Assembly: GCA_035524275.1 (NCBI GenBank)
Contig: DATKPC010000107.1
Span: 1 to 26,573, forward strand
Origin: DATKPC01 sp035524275
GTDB lineage: Bacteria > Pseudomonadota > Gammaproteobacteria > Burkholderiales > Burkholderiaceae_F
Direction of reading: 5' to 3'
DNA length: 26,573 bases
This document shows positions 7,280-14,553 of this stretch, in pieces. Position 1 is the first letter of the stretch. Each line of letters begins with the position of its first letter. The position numbers and the translations under genes were made by a program. The notes beneath the pieces were generated by a model. It made no database searches. It worked only from the letters and a program-made list of their open reading frames with translations, and had not been told where the DNA came from.

Positions 7280-9898
7280 TTACGCCGCCCTGCTCTCTGC
7301 CAGGAAGTCCTGCGCGAAACGCTGCAGGACGCCGCCGGCTTCGTAGATCGACACTTCCTCGGCGGTGTCCAGCCGGCAGGTCACCGGGACCTTCACCGCC
7401 GCGCCGTTGCGGCGCCGGACGATCAGCGTCAGGTCCGCGCGCGGCGTGCGCTCGCCGACGACATCGAAGACCTCGGTGCCGTCGAGCTGTAGCGTGAGGC
7501 GATTGGTGCCGGGCTTGAACTCCAGCGGCAGCACGCCCATCCCGATCAGGTTCGTGCGGTGGATTCGCTCGAAGCCTTCGGCGACGACCGCCTCGACGCC
7601 GGCCAGGCGCACCCCCTTCGCGGCCCAGTCGCGCGACGAACCTTGCCCGTAGTCGGCGCCGGCGACGACGATCAAAGGCTGGCGTCGATTCAGGTAGGTT
7701 TCGATCGCCTCCCACATCCGCATCACCTTGCCTTCCGGCTCGACGCGCGCGAGCGAACCGGGTTTCACCTTCCCGTCGGCGTCGCGGACCATCTCGTTCT
7801 TGAGCGTCGGGTTCGCGAATGTCGCACGCATCGCGGTGAGGTGGTCGCCGCGGTGGGTCGCGTAGGAATTGAAGTCCTCCTCCGGCAGGCCCATTTTCGC
7901 GAGGTATTCGCCGGCGGCGGAATTCGCGAGGATGGCGTTGGACGGCGACAGGTGGTCGGTCGTGATGTTGTCCGGAAGGATCGCCAGCGGCCGCATGCCC
8001 TTGAGCGTGCGCGGCGTCGCGGCGAGCGCGCCGACGCCCTCGCGGTCCCAGTACGGCGGGCGGCGGATGTACGTCGACTGCTGGCGCCATGCGTACTGCG
8101 GCCCCACGTTCTCGCCGCCGTCTCCGCGCGGGGCGAACATCGGTTCGTAGACCTGCAGGAACATCGCCGGCTTCACCGAGGCCTTCGCAATCGCGTCGAC
8201 CTCCTCGTCGCTCGGCCAGATGTCCTTCAGACGGATCTCCTTGCCGTCGACGACGGCCAGCGCGTCGCGCTCGATGTCGAAGCGCACGGTGCCGGCGATC
8301 GCATAGGCGACGACGAGCGGCGGCGAGGCGAGGAACGCCTGCTTCGCGTACGGATGGATGCGACCGTCGAAGTTCCGGTTGCCCGACAGGACGGCGGTCG
8401 CGTACAGGTCGCGGTCGACGATCTCCTTCTGGATCGCCGGATCGAGCGCGCCGGACATCCCGTTGCAGGTCGTGCACGCATAGGCGACGATCCCGAAGCC
8501 CAGCTTTTCCAGCTCCGGCAGCAGGCCGCTGTCCTTCAGGTACAGCTCGACCGCGCGCGAGCCGGGCGCGAGCGAGGACTTGACCCACGGCTTGCGCGCC
8601 AGGCCGAGCCGGTTGGCATTGCGCGCGAGCAGGCCCGCGGCGATGACGTTGCGCGGGTTCGACGTGTTCGTGCACGACGTGATGGCGGCGATGATCACCG
8701 CGCCGTCCGGCATCGTCCCCTCGTGGGCGGCCGGCATCGTCCACGCGCCGGCGATGCCCTTCGCCGCCAGGTCAGACGTCGCGACGCGCGCATGCGGGTT
8801 CGACGGGCCCGCCATGTTGCGCACGACCGTCGACAGGTCGAACGCGAGGTTGCGTTCGTAGACCGCGTCCTTCAGCGTTTCGGACCACAGGCCGGCGGCC
8901 TTCGCGTAGGTCTCGACGAGCTTGACCTGTTCCGCGCTGCGCCCGGTCAGCGCCAGGTAGTCCAGCGTCTGCGCGTCGATGCTGAACATCGCCGCCGTCG
9001 CGCCGTACTCCGGCGCCATGTTCGAGATCGTCGCGCGGTCGCCGAGCGTCAGGCTCGCCGCGCCTTCGCCGTGGAACTCCAGGTACGAGCCGACGACTTT
9101 CGACTTGCGCAGGAATTCGGTCAGGGCGAGCACGACGTCGGTTGCGGTGATGCCCGGTTGGCGCCGCCCGGAGAGCTTGACCCCGACGATCTCGGGCAGG
9201 CGCATCCACGACGCGCGGCCCAGCATCACGTTTTCCGCCTCCAGCCCGCCGACGCCGACCGCGATCACGCCGAGCGCGTCGACGTGCGGCGTGTGGCTGT
9301 CGGTGCCGACGCAGGTGTCCGGATAGGCGACGCCCGCGTCGGCATGGATCACCGGCGACATCTTCTCCAGGTTGATCTGGTGCATGATGCCGTTGCCCGG
9401 CGGGATCACCTGCATGTTGCGAAAGGCCTTGCGGGTCCACTCGATGAAGTGGAAGCGGTCTTCGTTGCGACGGTCCTCGATCTCGCGGTTCTTGCGGAAT
9501 GCGTCCGGGTCGAAGCCGCCGCACTCGACGGCGAGCGAGTGGTCGACGATCAGTTGCACCGGCACCACCGGATTGACTTTCGCCGGATCGCCGCCCTCGA
9601 CGGCGATCGCGTCGCGCAGCCCCGCCAGGTCCACGAGCGCCGTCTGGCCCAGGATGTCGTGGCAGACGACGCGGGCCGGAAACCAGGGGAAGTCGCGGTC
9701 GCGGCGACGCTCGACGATCTGGCGCAGGCACTCGTCCAGGATCGCGGGATCGCAGCGGCGCACGATGTTTTCCGCATGGACGCGGGCCGTGTACGGCAGT
9801 CCCGCCCAGGCGCCGGGCCGGATCGCTTCGACGGCTTCGCGCGCGTCGAAGTAGTCCAGCGTGGTGCCGGGAAGGTTCTTGCGGTGTCGTGAGTTCAT
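7280..9898 (-). CDS. acnD: Fe/S-dependent 2-methylcitrate dehydratase AcnD
   Basis: An 872-residue aconitase-family enzyme that dehydrates 2-methylcitrate during propionate catabolism. The [4Fe-4S] ligands are Cys409 (SCTNTSNP) and Cys475/Cys478 (ACTTCNGMSG). Other aconitase landmarks are VGTDSHTPHVDALGVIAVGVGG, and in the swivel domain ADYGQGSSRDWAAKG. The start MNSRHRKNLPGTTLDYFDAR is typical of AcnD and separates it from AcnA. No Shine-Dalgarno sequence precedes this ATG: the upstream bases are pyrimidine-rich on the coding strand. A longer GTG start at 10009 adds a Pro/Ala-rich stretch not expected in the family, also without a ribosome site. prpF follows directly, which is the usual AcnD partner arrangement. 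Confidence 0.94.
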   Translation of the reverse strand: MNSRHRKNLPGTTLDYFDAREAVEAIRPGAWAGLPYTARVHAENIVRRCDPAILDECLRQIVERRRDRDFPWFPARVVCHDILGQTALVDLAGLRDAIAVEGGDPAKVNPVVPVQLIVDHSLAVECGGFDPDAFRKNREIEDRRNEDRFHFIEWTRKAFRNMQVIPPGNGIMHQINLEKMSPVIHADAGVAYPDTCVGTDSHTPHVDALGVIAVGVGGLEAENVMLGRASWMRLPEIVGVKLSGRRQPGITATDVVLALTEFLRKSKVVGSYLEFHGEGAASLTLGDRATISNMAPEYGATAAMFSIDAQTLDYLALTGRSAEQVKLVETYAKAAGLWSETLKDAVYERNLAFDLSTVVRNMAGPSNPHARVATSDLAAKGIAGAWTMPAAHEGTMPDGAVIIAAITSCTNTSNPRNVIAAGLLARNANRLGLARKPWVKSSLAPGSRAVELYLKDSGLLPELEKLGFGIVAYACTTCNGMSGALDPAIQKEIVDRDLYATAVLSGNRNFDGRIHPYAKQAFLASPPLVVAYAIAGTVRFDIERDALAVVDGKEIRLKDIWPSDEEVDAIAKASVKPAMFLQVYEPMFAPRGDGGENVGPQYAWRQQSTYIRRPPYWDREGVGALAATPRTLKGMRPLAILPDNITTDHLSPSNAILANSAAGEYLAKMGLPEEDFNSYATHRGDHLTAMRATFANPTLKNEMVRDADGKVKPGSLARVEPEGKVMRMWEAIETYLNRRQPLIVVAGADYGQGSSRDWAAKGVRLAGVEAVVAEGFERIHRTNLIGMGVLPLEFKPGTNRLTLQLDGTEVFDVVGERTPRADLTLIVRRRNGAAVKVPVTCRLDTAEEVSIYEAGGVLQRFAQDFLAESRAA

Positions 9899-10112
9899 GG
9901 CGTGGAGGGGGTGTCGGGCGTGGAAGTCGGCGGTCGGCGCGCGCGGCGCGACCGCGGGCGCGGGCGCGGGCGAACCCGGGCGGCTTGCGGCGCGAGGCGG
10001 AAAAGGCACGGGTTATGTTAGCGAAGATTGAGGCGAGCCGCGTGGGCCGCCTGGCTCGCCGACAAGATTCGACCGGGTTATCCGGCGCCTGCGGCGGCAG
10101 GATCCGAAGCGC
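9899..10112. other. Intergenic region between aceE and acnD
   Basis: This 214-nt gap separates aceE from acnD on the minus strand. It contains a perfect 8-bp inverted repeat (listed separately) and a minus-strand AT-rich hexamer TAACAT at 10015-10020 that could be a -10 element for acnD-prpF, though no matching -35 is visible. Confidence 0.35.
10032..10060 (-). terminator. Stem-loop downstream of aceE
   Basis: GGCGAGCC at 10032-10039 pairs perfectly with GGCTCGCC at 10053-10060 around a 13-nt loop. It lies about 53 nt beyond the aceE stop. There is no run of U after it on the minus strand, so it may slow or end aceE transcription, or protect the transcript end, rather than act as a classical intrinsic terminator. 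Confidence 0.4.
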
Positions 10113-12824
10113 TCACGCCGTCCACGGCGTCGGCGCGTCCCGCTGCAGGCCGTAGCGCTCGATCGCCCGATCGCAGGTTGCGGCATCGACGCGGCATTGC
10201 CGGCGCAACGCGTCCAGCGCCGCCACGACGATGTGATGCCGGTCGACCTCGAAGAAGCGGCGCAATTCGGCACGCGTGTCGCTGCGGCCGAATCCGTCGG
10301 TACCCAGCGCCGTGAACGAGGCGTCGACGTAGGCGCCCGCCAGTTGCGGCCAGGCGCGCACGTAGTCGCTCGCCGCGATGACCGGCTCCGGGCCGGCCAG
10401 GCATTGCTGGACATGGCTGCTGCGCGCCGGCTCGCCGGGATGCAGCCGATTCCAGCGCTCGACCTCGCGCGCCTCCCGCGCCAGTTCGCAGAAGCTCGTC
10501 GCGCTCCAGACCTCGGCCTCGACGTTCCAGTCGGCCCCCAGCAGCTCCGCCGCCGCGATCGCCTCGCGCAGGATCGTCCCGCTGCCGACGAGCCGGACGC
10601 GGCCGACCGCGGCCGCGACGACGCTCGTCGAGTAGCGGTACAGGCCGCGGATGATGTCCTCCTCGACGCCGGCGGGCAGCGACGGCTGCGCATAGTTCTC
10701 GTTCATCAGCGTCACGTAATAGAAGACGTCCTCGCGCTCCTGCAGCAGCGCGCGCATGCCGCGATCCAGGATGACCGCGAGTTCGGCGGCGAAGCACGGA
10801 TCGTAGACGCGGCAGTTCGGCACGCTCGAGGCATGCAGGACGCTCGCGCCGTCCTGGTGCTGCAGCCCCTCGCCGCCGAGCGTCGTGCGACCCGCCGTCG
10901 CACCCAGCAGGAAGCCGCGCGAGCGCTGGTCGGCCGCCGCCCAGATCAGGTCGCCGACGCGCTGGAAGCCGAACATCGAGTAGTAGATGTAGAACGGCAG
11001 CATCGCGATTCCGTGCACCGAATGGCTCGTCGCCGCGGCGGTCCAGCTGCTGATCGCGCCCGCCTCGCTGATCCCCTCTTCCAGGATCTGCCCGTCCTTC
11101 GCCTCGCGATAGCTGAGGACCGAGCCGATATCCTCCGGCTCGTAGGCCTGCCCGTTGAACGAGTAGATGCCGACCTGGCGGAACAGGTTCGCCATCCCGA
11201 AGGTCCGGGCCTCGTCGGCGACGATCGGCACGATGCGCGGCCCGAGCGCCTCATCCTTCAGCAGCGTGCCCAGCATCCGCACGAAGGCCATCGTCGTGCT
11301 CATTTCCTTGCCCGCCGCCTGCGTGGCGAACTCCGCATAGCGCGCCAGCGGCGGCACCGGGACGGCTTCCGCGTTTGCGGCTCGCGCGGGCACGTAGCCG
11401 CCGAGTGCGGCGCGACGCGCGTGAAGGTAGCGGATCTCCGCGCTGTCGTCGGCAGGCCGGTAGAAGTCGAGCCGCGCGGCCTGCTCGTCGGTGAGCGGCA
11501 GCGCGAAGCGGTTGCGGAACGCGATCAGGTCGTCGCGCTCGAGCTTCTTCTGCTGGTGGGTCGTCATCCGGCCCTGGCCGGCCTCGCCCATCCCGTAGCC
11601 CTTCTTCGTCTGTGCCAGCACGACCGTCGGCCGGTCCACGGTGCGCCGCGCCGCATCGTAGGCGGCGTGGATCTTCACGAGATCGTGCCCGCCGCGCTTC
11701 AGGCGGTCGATCTGCTCGTCCGTCAGCCCCTGCGCAAGCGCCGCGAGCGCCGGATCCTGCCCGAAGAAATGCTCGCGGTTGTAGCGCCCGTCCTTCGCGG
11801 CGAACGTCTGGAACTGGCCGTCGACGGTCTTCGCGAACGCGCGCGCCAACGCGCCCTGCGCGTCGCGGGCGAACAGGCCGTCCCAATCGGACCCCCAGAC
11901 GAGCTTGATGACGCGCCACCCGGCGCCGGCGAACAGCGCCTCCAGCTCGTCGACGATGCGCCCGTTTCCGCGCACCGGCCCGTCGAGGCGCTGCAGGTTG
12001 CAGTTGACGACCCAGATCAGGTTGTCGAGCTTTTCGCGCGCAGCGAGCGTGAGCGCGCTCATGCTCTCCGGTTCGTCCATCTCGCCGTCGCCGAAGACGC
12101 CCCAGACCTTTCTGGCGGAGGTGTCCCGCAGCCCGCGATGCTGCAGGTACCGCATGAAGCGCGCCTGGTAGATCGAGCTGATCGGCCCCAGCCCCATCGA
12201 ACCGGTCGGGAACTGCCAGAAGCCGGGCATCAGCCACGGATGCGGGTAGCTCGACAGGCCGCGCGCGCCGCGGCGCTTTGCCGCCAGTTCCTGGCGGTAG
12301 TGCGCCAGGTCGGCGTCCGCGAGGCGCCCCTCCAGGAACGCGCGCGCGTAGACGCCGGGCGCCGAATGCGGCTGGTAGAAGACGAGGTCGCTCATTGCGG
12401 CGTCACCGCCGCGGAAGAAGTGGTTGAAGCCGACCTCGAACAGGTCGGCCGCGCTGGCATAGCTCGCGATGTGGCCGCCGAGCTCGCCGTAGGCCTGGTT
12501 CGCGCGCACGACCATCGCCAGCGCGTTCCAGCGCATCAACGACGCGAGGCGCTCCTCCAGCGCGAGGTCGCCGGGGAATCCGGGCTGCCGCTCGGCCGGG
12601 ATCGTATTGACATAGGCCGTGCCGAGCGCCGGTTGCCAGCCGATCGACGGGTTGCGCGCGATGGACGCGAGGACGTCCATGATTTCGCGGACACGCTCCG
12701 GCCCGGACGCCGCCAGCAGCGACGCCAGCGCATCGCGCCACTCGGCGGTCTCCTGCGGGTCGCCGTCGTGCCGCGCAGCCGCCGCGTCGCGGGCCGCGCC
12801 TTCGGGAGTCTGCGGATCGCGCAT
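10113..12824 (-). CDS. aceE: Pyruvate dehydrogenase E1 component, homodimeric type
   Basis: A 903-residue thiamine-diphosphate enzyme that decarboxylates pyruvate and passes the acetyl group to lipoyl E2. Landmarks in order: SSYPHPWLMPGFWQFPTGSM, the thiamine-diphosphate motif starting GDGEMDEPES (about residue 244) and closing with NCNLQRLDGPVRGN (from about 272), KTKKGYGMGEAGQG-like lid residues (TKKGYGMGEAGQGRM), ADEARTFGMANLFRQVGIY, and QHQDGASVLHASSVPNC. Length compares with 887 in E. coli. The start is supported by GGAGGAG just upstream. The genes for E2 (aceF) and E3 (lpd) do not follow; acnD and prpF do, on the same strand after 214 nt. E1 therefore depends on subunits encoded elsewhere, or this is a second, dispersed E1 copy. 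An alpha-ketoglutarate dehydrogenase was excluded by these AceE-specific motifs. Confidence 0.94.
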   Translation of the reverse strand: MRDPQTPEGAARDAAAARHDGDPQETAEWRDALASLLAASGPERVREIMDVLASIARNPSIGWQPALGTAYVNTIPAERQPGFPGDLALEERLASLMRWNALAMVVRANQAYGELGGHIASYASAADLFEVGFNHFFRGGDAAMSDLVFYQPHSAPGVYARAFLEGRLADADLAHYRQELAAKRRGARGLSSYPHPWLMPGFWQFPTGSMGLGPISSIYQARFMRYLQHRGLRDTSARKVWGVFGDGEMDEPESMSALTLAAREKLDNLIWVVNCNLQRLDGPVRGNGRIVDELEALFAGAGWRVIKLVWGSDWDGLFARDAQGALARAFAKTVDGQFQTFAAKDGRYNREHFFGQDPALAALAQGLTDEQIDRLKRGGHDLVKIHAAYDAARRTVDRPTVVLAQTKKGYGMGEAGQGRMTTHQQKKLERDDLIAFRNRFALPLTDEQAARLDFYRPADDSAEIRYLHARRAALGGYVPARAANAEAVPVPPLARYAEFATQAAGKEMSTTMAFVRMLGTLLKDEALGPRIVPIVADEARTFGMANLFRQVGIYSFNGQAYEPEDIGSVLSYREAKDGQILEEGISEAGAISSWTAAATSHSVHGIAMLPFYIYYSMFGFQRVGDLIWAAADQRSRGFLLGATAGRTTLGGEGLQHQDGASVLHASSVPNCRVYDPCFAAELAVILDRGMRALLQEREDVFYYVTLMNENYAQPSLPAGVEEDIIRGLYRYSTSVVAAAVGRVRLVGSGTILREAIAAAELLGADWNVEAEVWSATSFCELAREAREVERWNRLHPGEPARSSHVQQCLAGPEPVIAASDYVRAWPQLAGAYVDASFTALGTDGFGRSDTRAELRRFFEVDRHHIVVAALDALRRQCRVDAATCDRAIERYGLQRDAPTPWTA

Positions 12825-13033
12825 CGGACTCTCCTCCGTCGCCCAGGCGCGGCCCGAATGGCCGGCCGACGGGACCGAAGTTGACGTCATCGGACGATTC
12901 TCGCAGCTTAATCGCGGCCGCGCGACATCACGTCGCGAAGCGTTCGCGGGCTATTCTCCCGGCTCGCGCCCGGCCCGACGCCGGCCCGCCACCTGCCCCT
13001 CGCCCCCCGCCGCCGTCACGCCGTCACGCCCCC
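12825..13033. promoter_or_regulatory. Divergent promoter region of aceE and the Nudix gene
   Basis: This 209-nt region separates divergent genes. It holds the perfect palindrome TGACGTCA (12882-12889), preceded by T so that TTGACG at 12881-12886 could be a plus-strand -35. It also holds the hyphenated palindrome CGCGAA-GCG-TTCGCG (12934-12948). A TATTCT at 12952-12957 is a possible plus-strand -10 but has no -35 at the right distance. These are candidate operators only. Confidence 0.35.
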
Positions 13034-13570
13034 ATGCCCGAGATCAAGACGCTGTCATCGAAGATCGTCTACGAAAATCGCTGGATGAAGGTCCGCGAGG
13101 ATGCGATCGAACGCGCGGACGGAACGCGCAGCATCTACGGTGTCGTCGAAAAGCCGGACTTCGCGGTGGTCGCCGCGGTCCAGGACGACGTCGTCTACCT
13201 CGTGGAGCAATACCGCTACCCGGCCGGCGCCCGCTACTGGGAGCTTCCGCAGGGTTCGTGGGGCTCCGGGTCAGGGGGAGCCGACGAGCTCGCGCGCACG
13301 GAACTGCGGGAAGAGACCGGCATCGTCGCGGCGTCATGGCAGCACGTCGGGCGCCTTCACGAAGCCTACGGCTACGCGATCCAATCGTTCGACGTCTTCC
13401 TCGCGACCGGCCTCACCTTTGGGGCCCAGGAACTGGAAGCCGAGGAGCTGGGCCTCGTCTGCAAGGGATTCGGCGTGGCGGCCGCGATCGAGATGATCCG
13501 CCGCGGCGTGATCACCGACGCGGTGACGGTCGCGGCGTTCGGGCTGCTGAAGATGAAGGATCTCGTCTAA
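13034..13570 (+). CDS. Nudix hydrolase, ADP-ribose-pyrophosphatase-like
   Basis: A 178-residue member of the Nudix superfamily, which cleaves nucleoside diphosphates linked to another moiety. The order of elements fits ADP-sugar or ADP-ribose pyrophosphatase relatives: VYENRWMKVREDAIERADG at the N-terminus, VYLVEQYRYPAGARYWELPQGS before the box, and ELREETGI in the box with the metal-binding glutamates kept. The first half of the Nudix box is odd: WGSGSGGADELARTE lacks the glutamate expected about seven residues before the RE position, and Thr replaces the usual Arg before ELREE. The central REETG core is intact, so metal binding may persist. ATG at 13034 is preferred because the upstream reading frame is a low-information Arg/Pro-rich extension. 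The gene is followed by a secreted-protein gene after 178 nt. Confidence 0.85.
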   Translation: MPEIKTLSSKIVYENRWMKVREDAIERADGTRSIYGVVEKPDFAVVAAVQDDVVYLVEQYRYPAGARYWELPQGSWGSGSGGADELARTELREETGIVAASWQHVGRLHEAYGYAIQSFDVFLATGLTFGAQELEAEELGLVCKGFGVAAAIEMIRRGVITDAVTVAAFGLLKMKDLV

Positions 13571-13603
13571 CCCGGAGGGGATCGGATCCACGGACGGCGC
13601 GGC

Positions 13604-13615
13604 GTGAATATTCAC
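13604..13615. promoter_or_regulatory. 12-bp AT-rich perfect palindrome
   Basis: GTGAATATTCAC is a perfect palindrome standing out from very GC-rich surroundings. It lies 34 nt after the Nudix stop and 133 nt before the secreted-protein gene, a plausible place for a dimeric repressor or activator site. No regulator is encoded next to it. Confidence 0.4.
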
Positions 13616-13748
13616 CGCGACGCTCTCCCCCTTTCATCGGGAAAATCGGTTGCCAGCTGCGGTGGCATCCGGCGCCACAGGGCAGGCTCGCGCGGCCGGC
13701 GCGGCCGCGTACGGGCGACACGGCAACCGAACGGAAGGAGGGAATTCG

Positions 13749-14204
13749 ATGTCAAGGAATGCGATTCGTGCTTCACGGTCATCTGCTTACGCGGTCTCGG
13801 TCGCGGTCGCTTTTGCCCTCGGCCTTGCCGGCACGCTTGCGAGCGCGGGTGCCGTTGCCGACGACGGATCGATGACGACGGCGGGCGCCCATGGCAGCCT
13901 GGAGAAGCTCACGACCGACGGCAAGTTGAACGGCGGCTGGGGCGTGCGTGGCGCGGCGGTCAAGTACACCGGCGCCGACTGCGATTCCGACCTGATCCTG
14001 GACCTGCTTCGACCTGGCCACGGGCGCGAAAACGTCAAGGCGCACATCTGGTGGGCACACATCGAGGACCTGCACGTCGGCCATGACGAACTGGTCTTCA
14101 CGTACAAGAAGGGCACGCCGCTGCACCTGACGACGGACGACGCGTCCGCGCCGGCGATGATCGAGGCCGCGCAATTCCTTCAGAAAGCCTGCATCGGGAA
14201 GTAG
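13749..14204 (+). CDS. Secreted hypothetical protein
   Basis: A 151-residue protein that I do not recognise. Residues 1-37 form a signal peptide: a basic start, a hydrophobic core (VSVAVAFALGLAGTLASAG) and a likely cleavage after AVA at 37, before DDGSM. The mature part is about 114 residues with only two cysteines, Cys78 (TGADCDSD) and Cys148 (KACIGK), which could form a disulfide in the periplasm. Trp and His are clustered in AHIWWAHIEDLHVGHDEL. A strong GGAAGGAGGG precedes the ATG. It appears to be a single-gene unit with a palindrome upstream; the sugar-uptake operon starts 349 nt downstream. There are no transmembrane segments beyond the signal and no lipobox. Confidence 0.8.
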   Translation: MSRNAIRASRSSAYAVSVAVAFALGLAGTLASAGAVADDGSMTTAGAHGSLEKLTTDGKLNGGWGVRGAAVKYTGADCDSDLILDLLRPGHGRENVKAHIWWAHIEDLHVGHDELVFTYKKGTPLHLTTDDASAPAMIEAAQFLQKACIGK

Positions 14205-14353
14205 ACCGGGCGGCGAACCCCGACGACCGTCGCCGGGATCGCCTCCGTGACGGCCCGGAGGATCGCGGGGCGCCGCGGGTGCGCCTTGTGCGCGAGTTCC
14301 CGCCCACGATGGGTTGCTGCGCCGCGGCAAGCGCTTAAGGTCGCGAGCGTTTC

Positions 14354-14372
14354 CGGCGCGGATTCCGCGCCG
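14354..14372. promoter_or_regulatory. 19-nt hyphenated palindrome
   Basis: The arms CGGCGCGGA (14354-14362) and TCCGCGCCG (14364-14372) are perfectly complementary around one base. It lies 182 nt before the transporter operon and 150 nt after the secreted-protein stop. It could be a protein-binding site. As RNA, the one-base centre forces a loop made from unpaired arm bases, and no U-run follows, which argues against a terminator. Confidence 0.4.
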
Positions 14373-14405
14373 CACGACATGCGGCTCATCCGACAGGCAC
14401 CGGAC

Positions 14406-14442
14406 GCCGAATCGAACGGCTGAAGTTATGGACATTCCGGCT
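14406..14442. promoter_or_regulatory. AraC-type operator: strong half-site and weaker half-site 21 bp apart
   Basis: At 14427-14442 the sequence is TATGGA-N7-GCT, which is the exact reverse complement of the E. coli AraC half-site pattern AGC-N7-TCCATA. Exactly 21 bp upstream, at 14406-14421, is GCCGAA-N7-GCT, which keeps the GCT box. Two direct half-sites with 21-bp spacing, one strong and one weak, is the araI1-araI2 layout of E. coli. The orientation relative to the downstream gene is reversed compared with E. coli pBAD. An AraC-like regulator is encoded at the end of the same operon. The site is 112 nt before the binding-protein start codon. Confidence 0.6.
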
Positions 14443-14553
14443 GTCGGTGTGATCGCTGGCGACCGCCTGCACCACAATGCCGCGCGGGATGCGTCCCACG
14501 ACGAGTCCCGCAAATAGCGGCAAGAAGTCGCATCAGTCCATTGAGGAGACACG

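Larger units (their letters stand above)
14205..14553 (+). promoter_or_regulatory. Control region of the sugar ABC transporter operon
   Basis: This 349-nt gene-free stretch precedes the binding-protein gene. It contains the AraC-like half-site pair at 14406-14442, a 19-nt hyphenated palindrome at 14354-14372 and a small AAGCGCTT palindrome at 14329-14336. A possible -10 (CACAAT, 14473-14478) lies downstream of the half-sites without a clear -35, as is common for activator-dependent promoters. GAGGAG before 14554 is the ribosome site. A 67-codon open frame at 14314-14517 has no family resemblance or ribosome site and is not called. Confidence 0.6.

Noticed and set aside
9899..10009. GTG-initiated N-terminal extension of AcnD
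   Set aside because: The added residues are Pro/Ala-rich, unlike the family, and the ATG at 9898 gives the standard AcnD start; kept only as a possibility in the findings.
7559..12884. Long plus-strand open frames (777 and 895 codons) opposite acnD and aceE
   Set aside because: Same reason: they mirror strong genes, have skewed Arg/Asp/Val composition and no recognisable domains.
14314..14517. 67-codon open frame in the sugar-operon control region
   Set aside because: No ribosome site or family resemblance, and it overlaps the palindrome and AraC-like half-sites.
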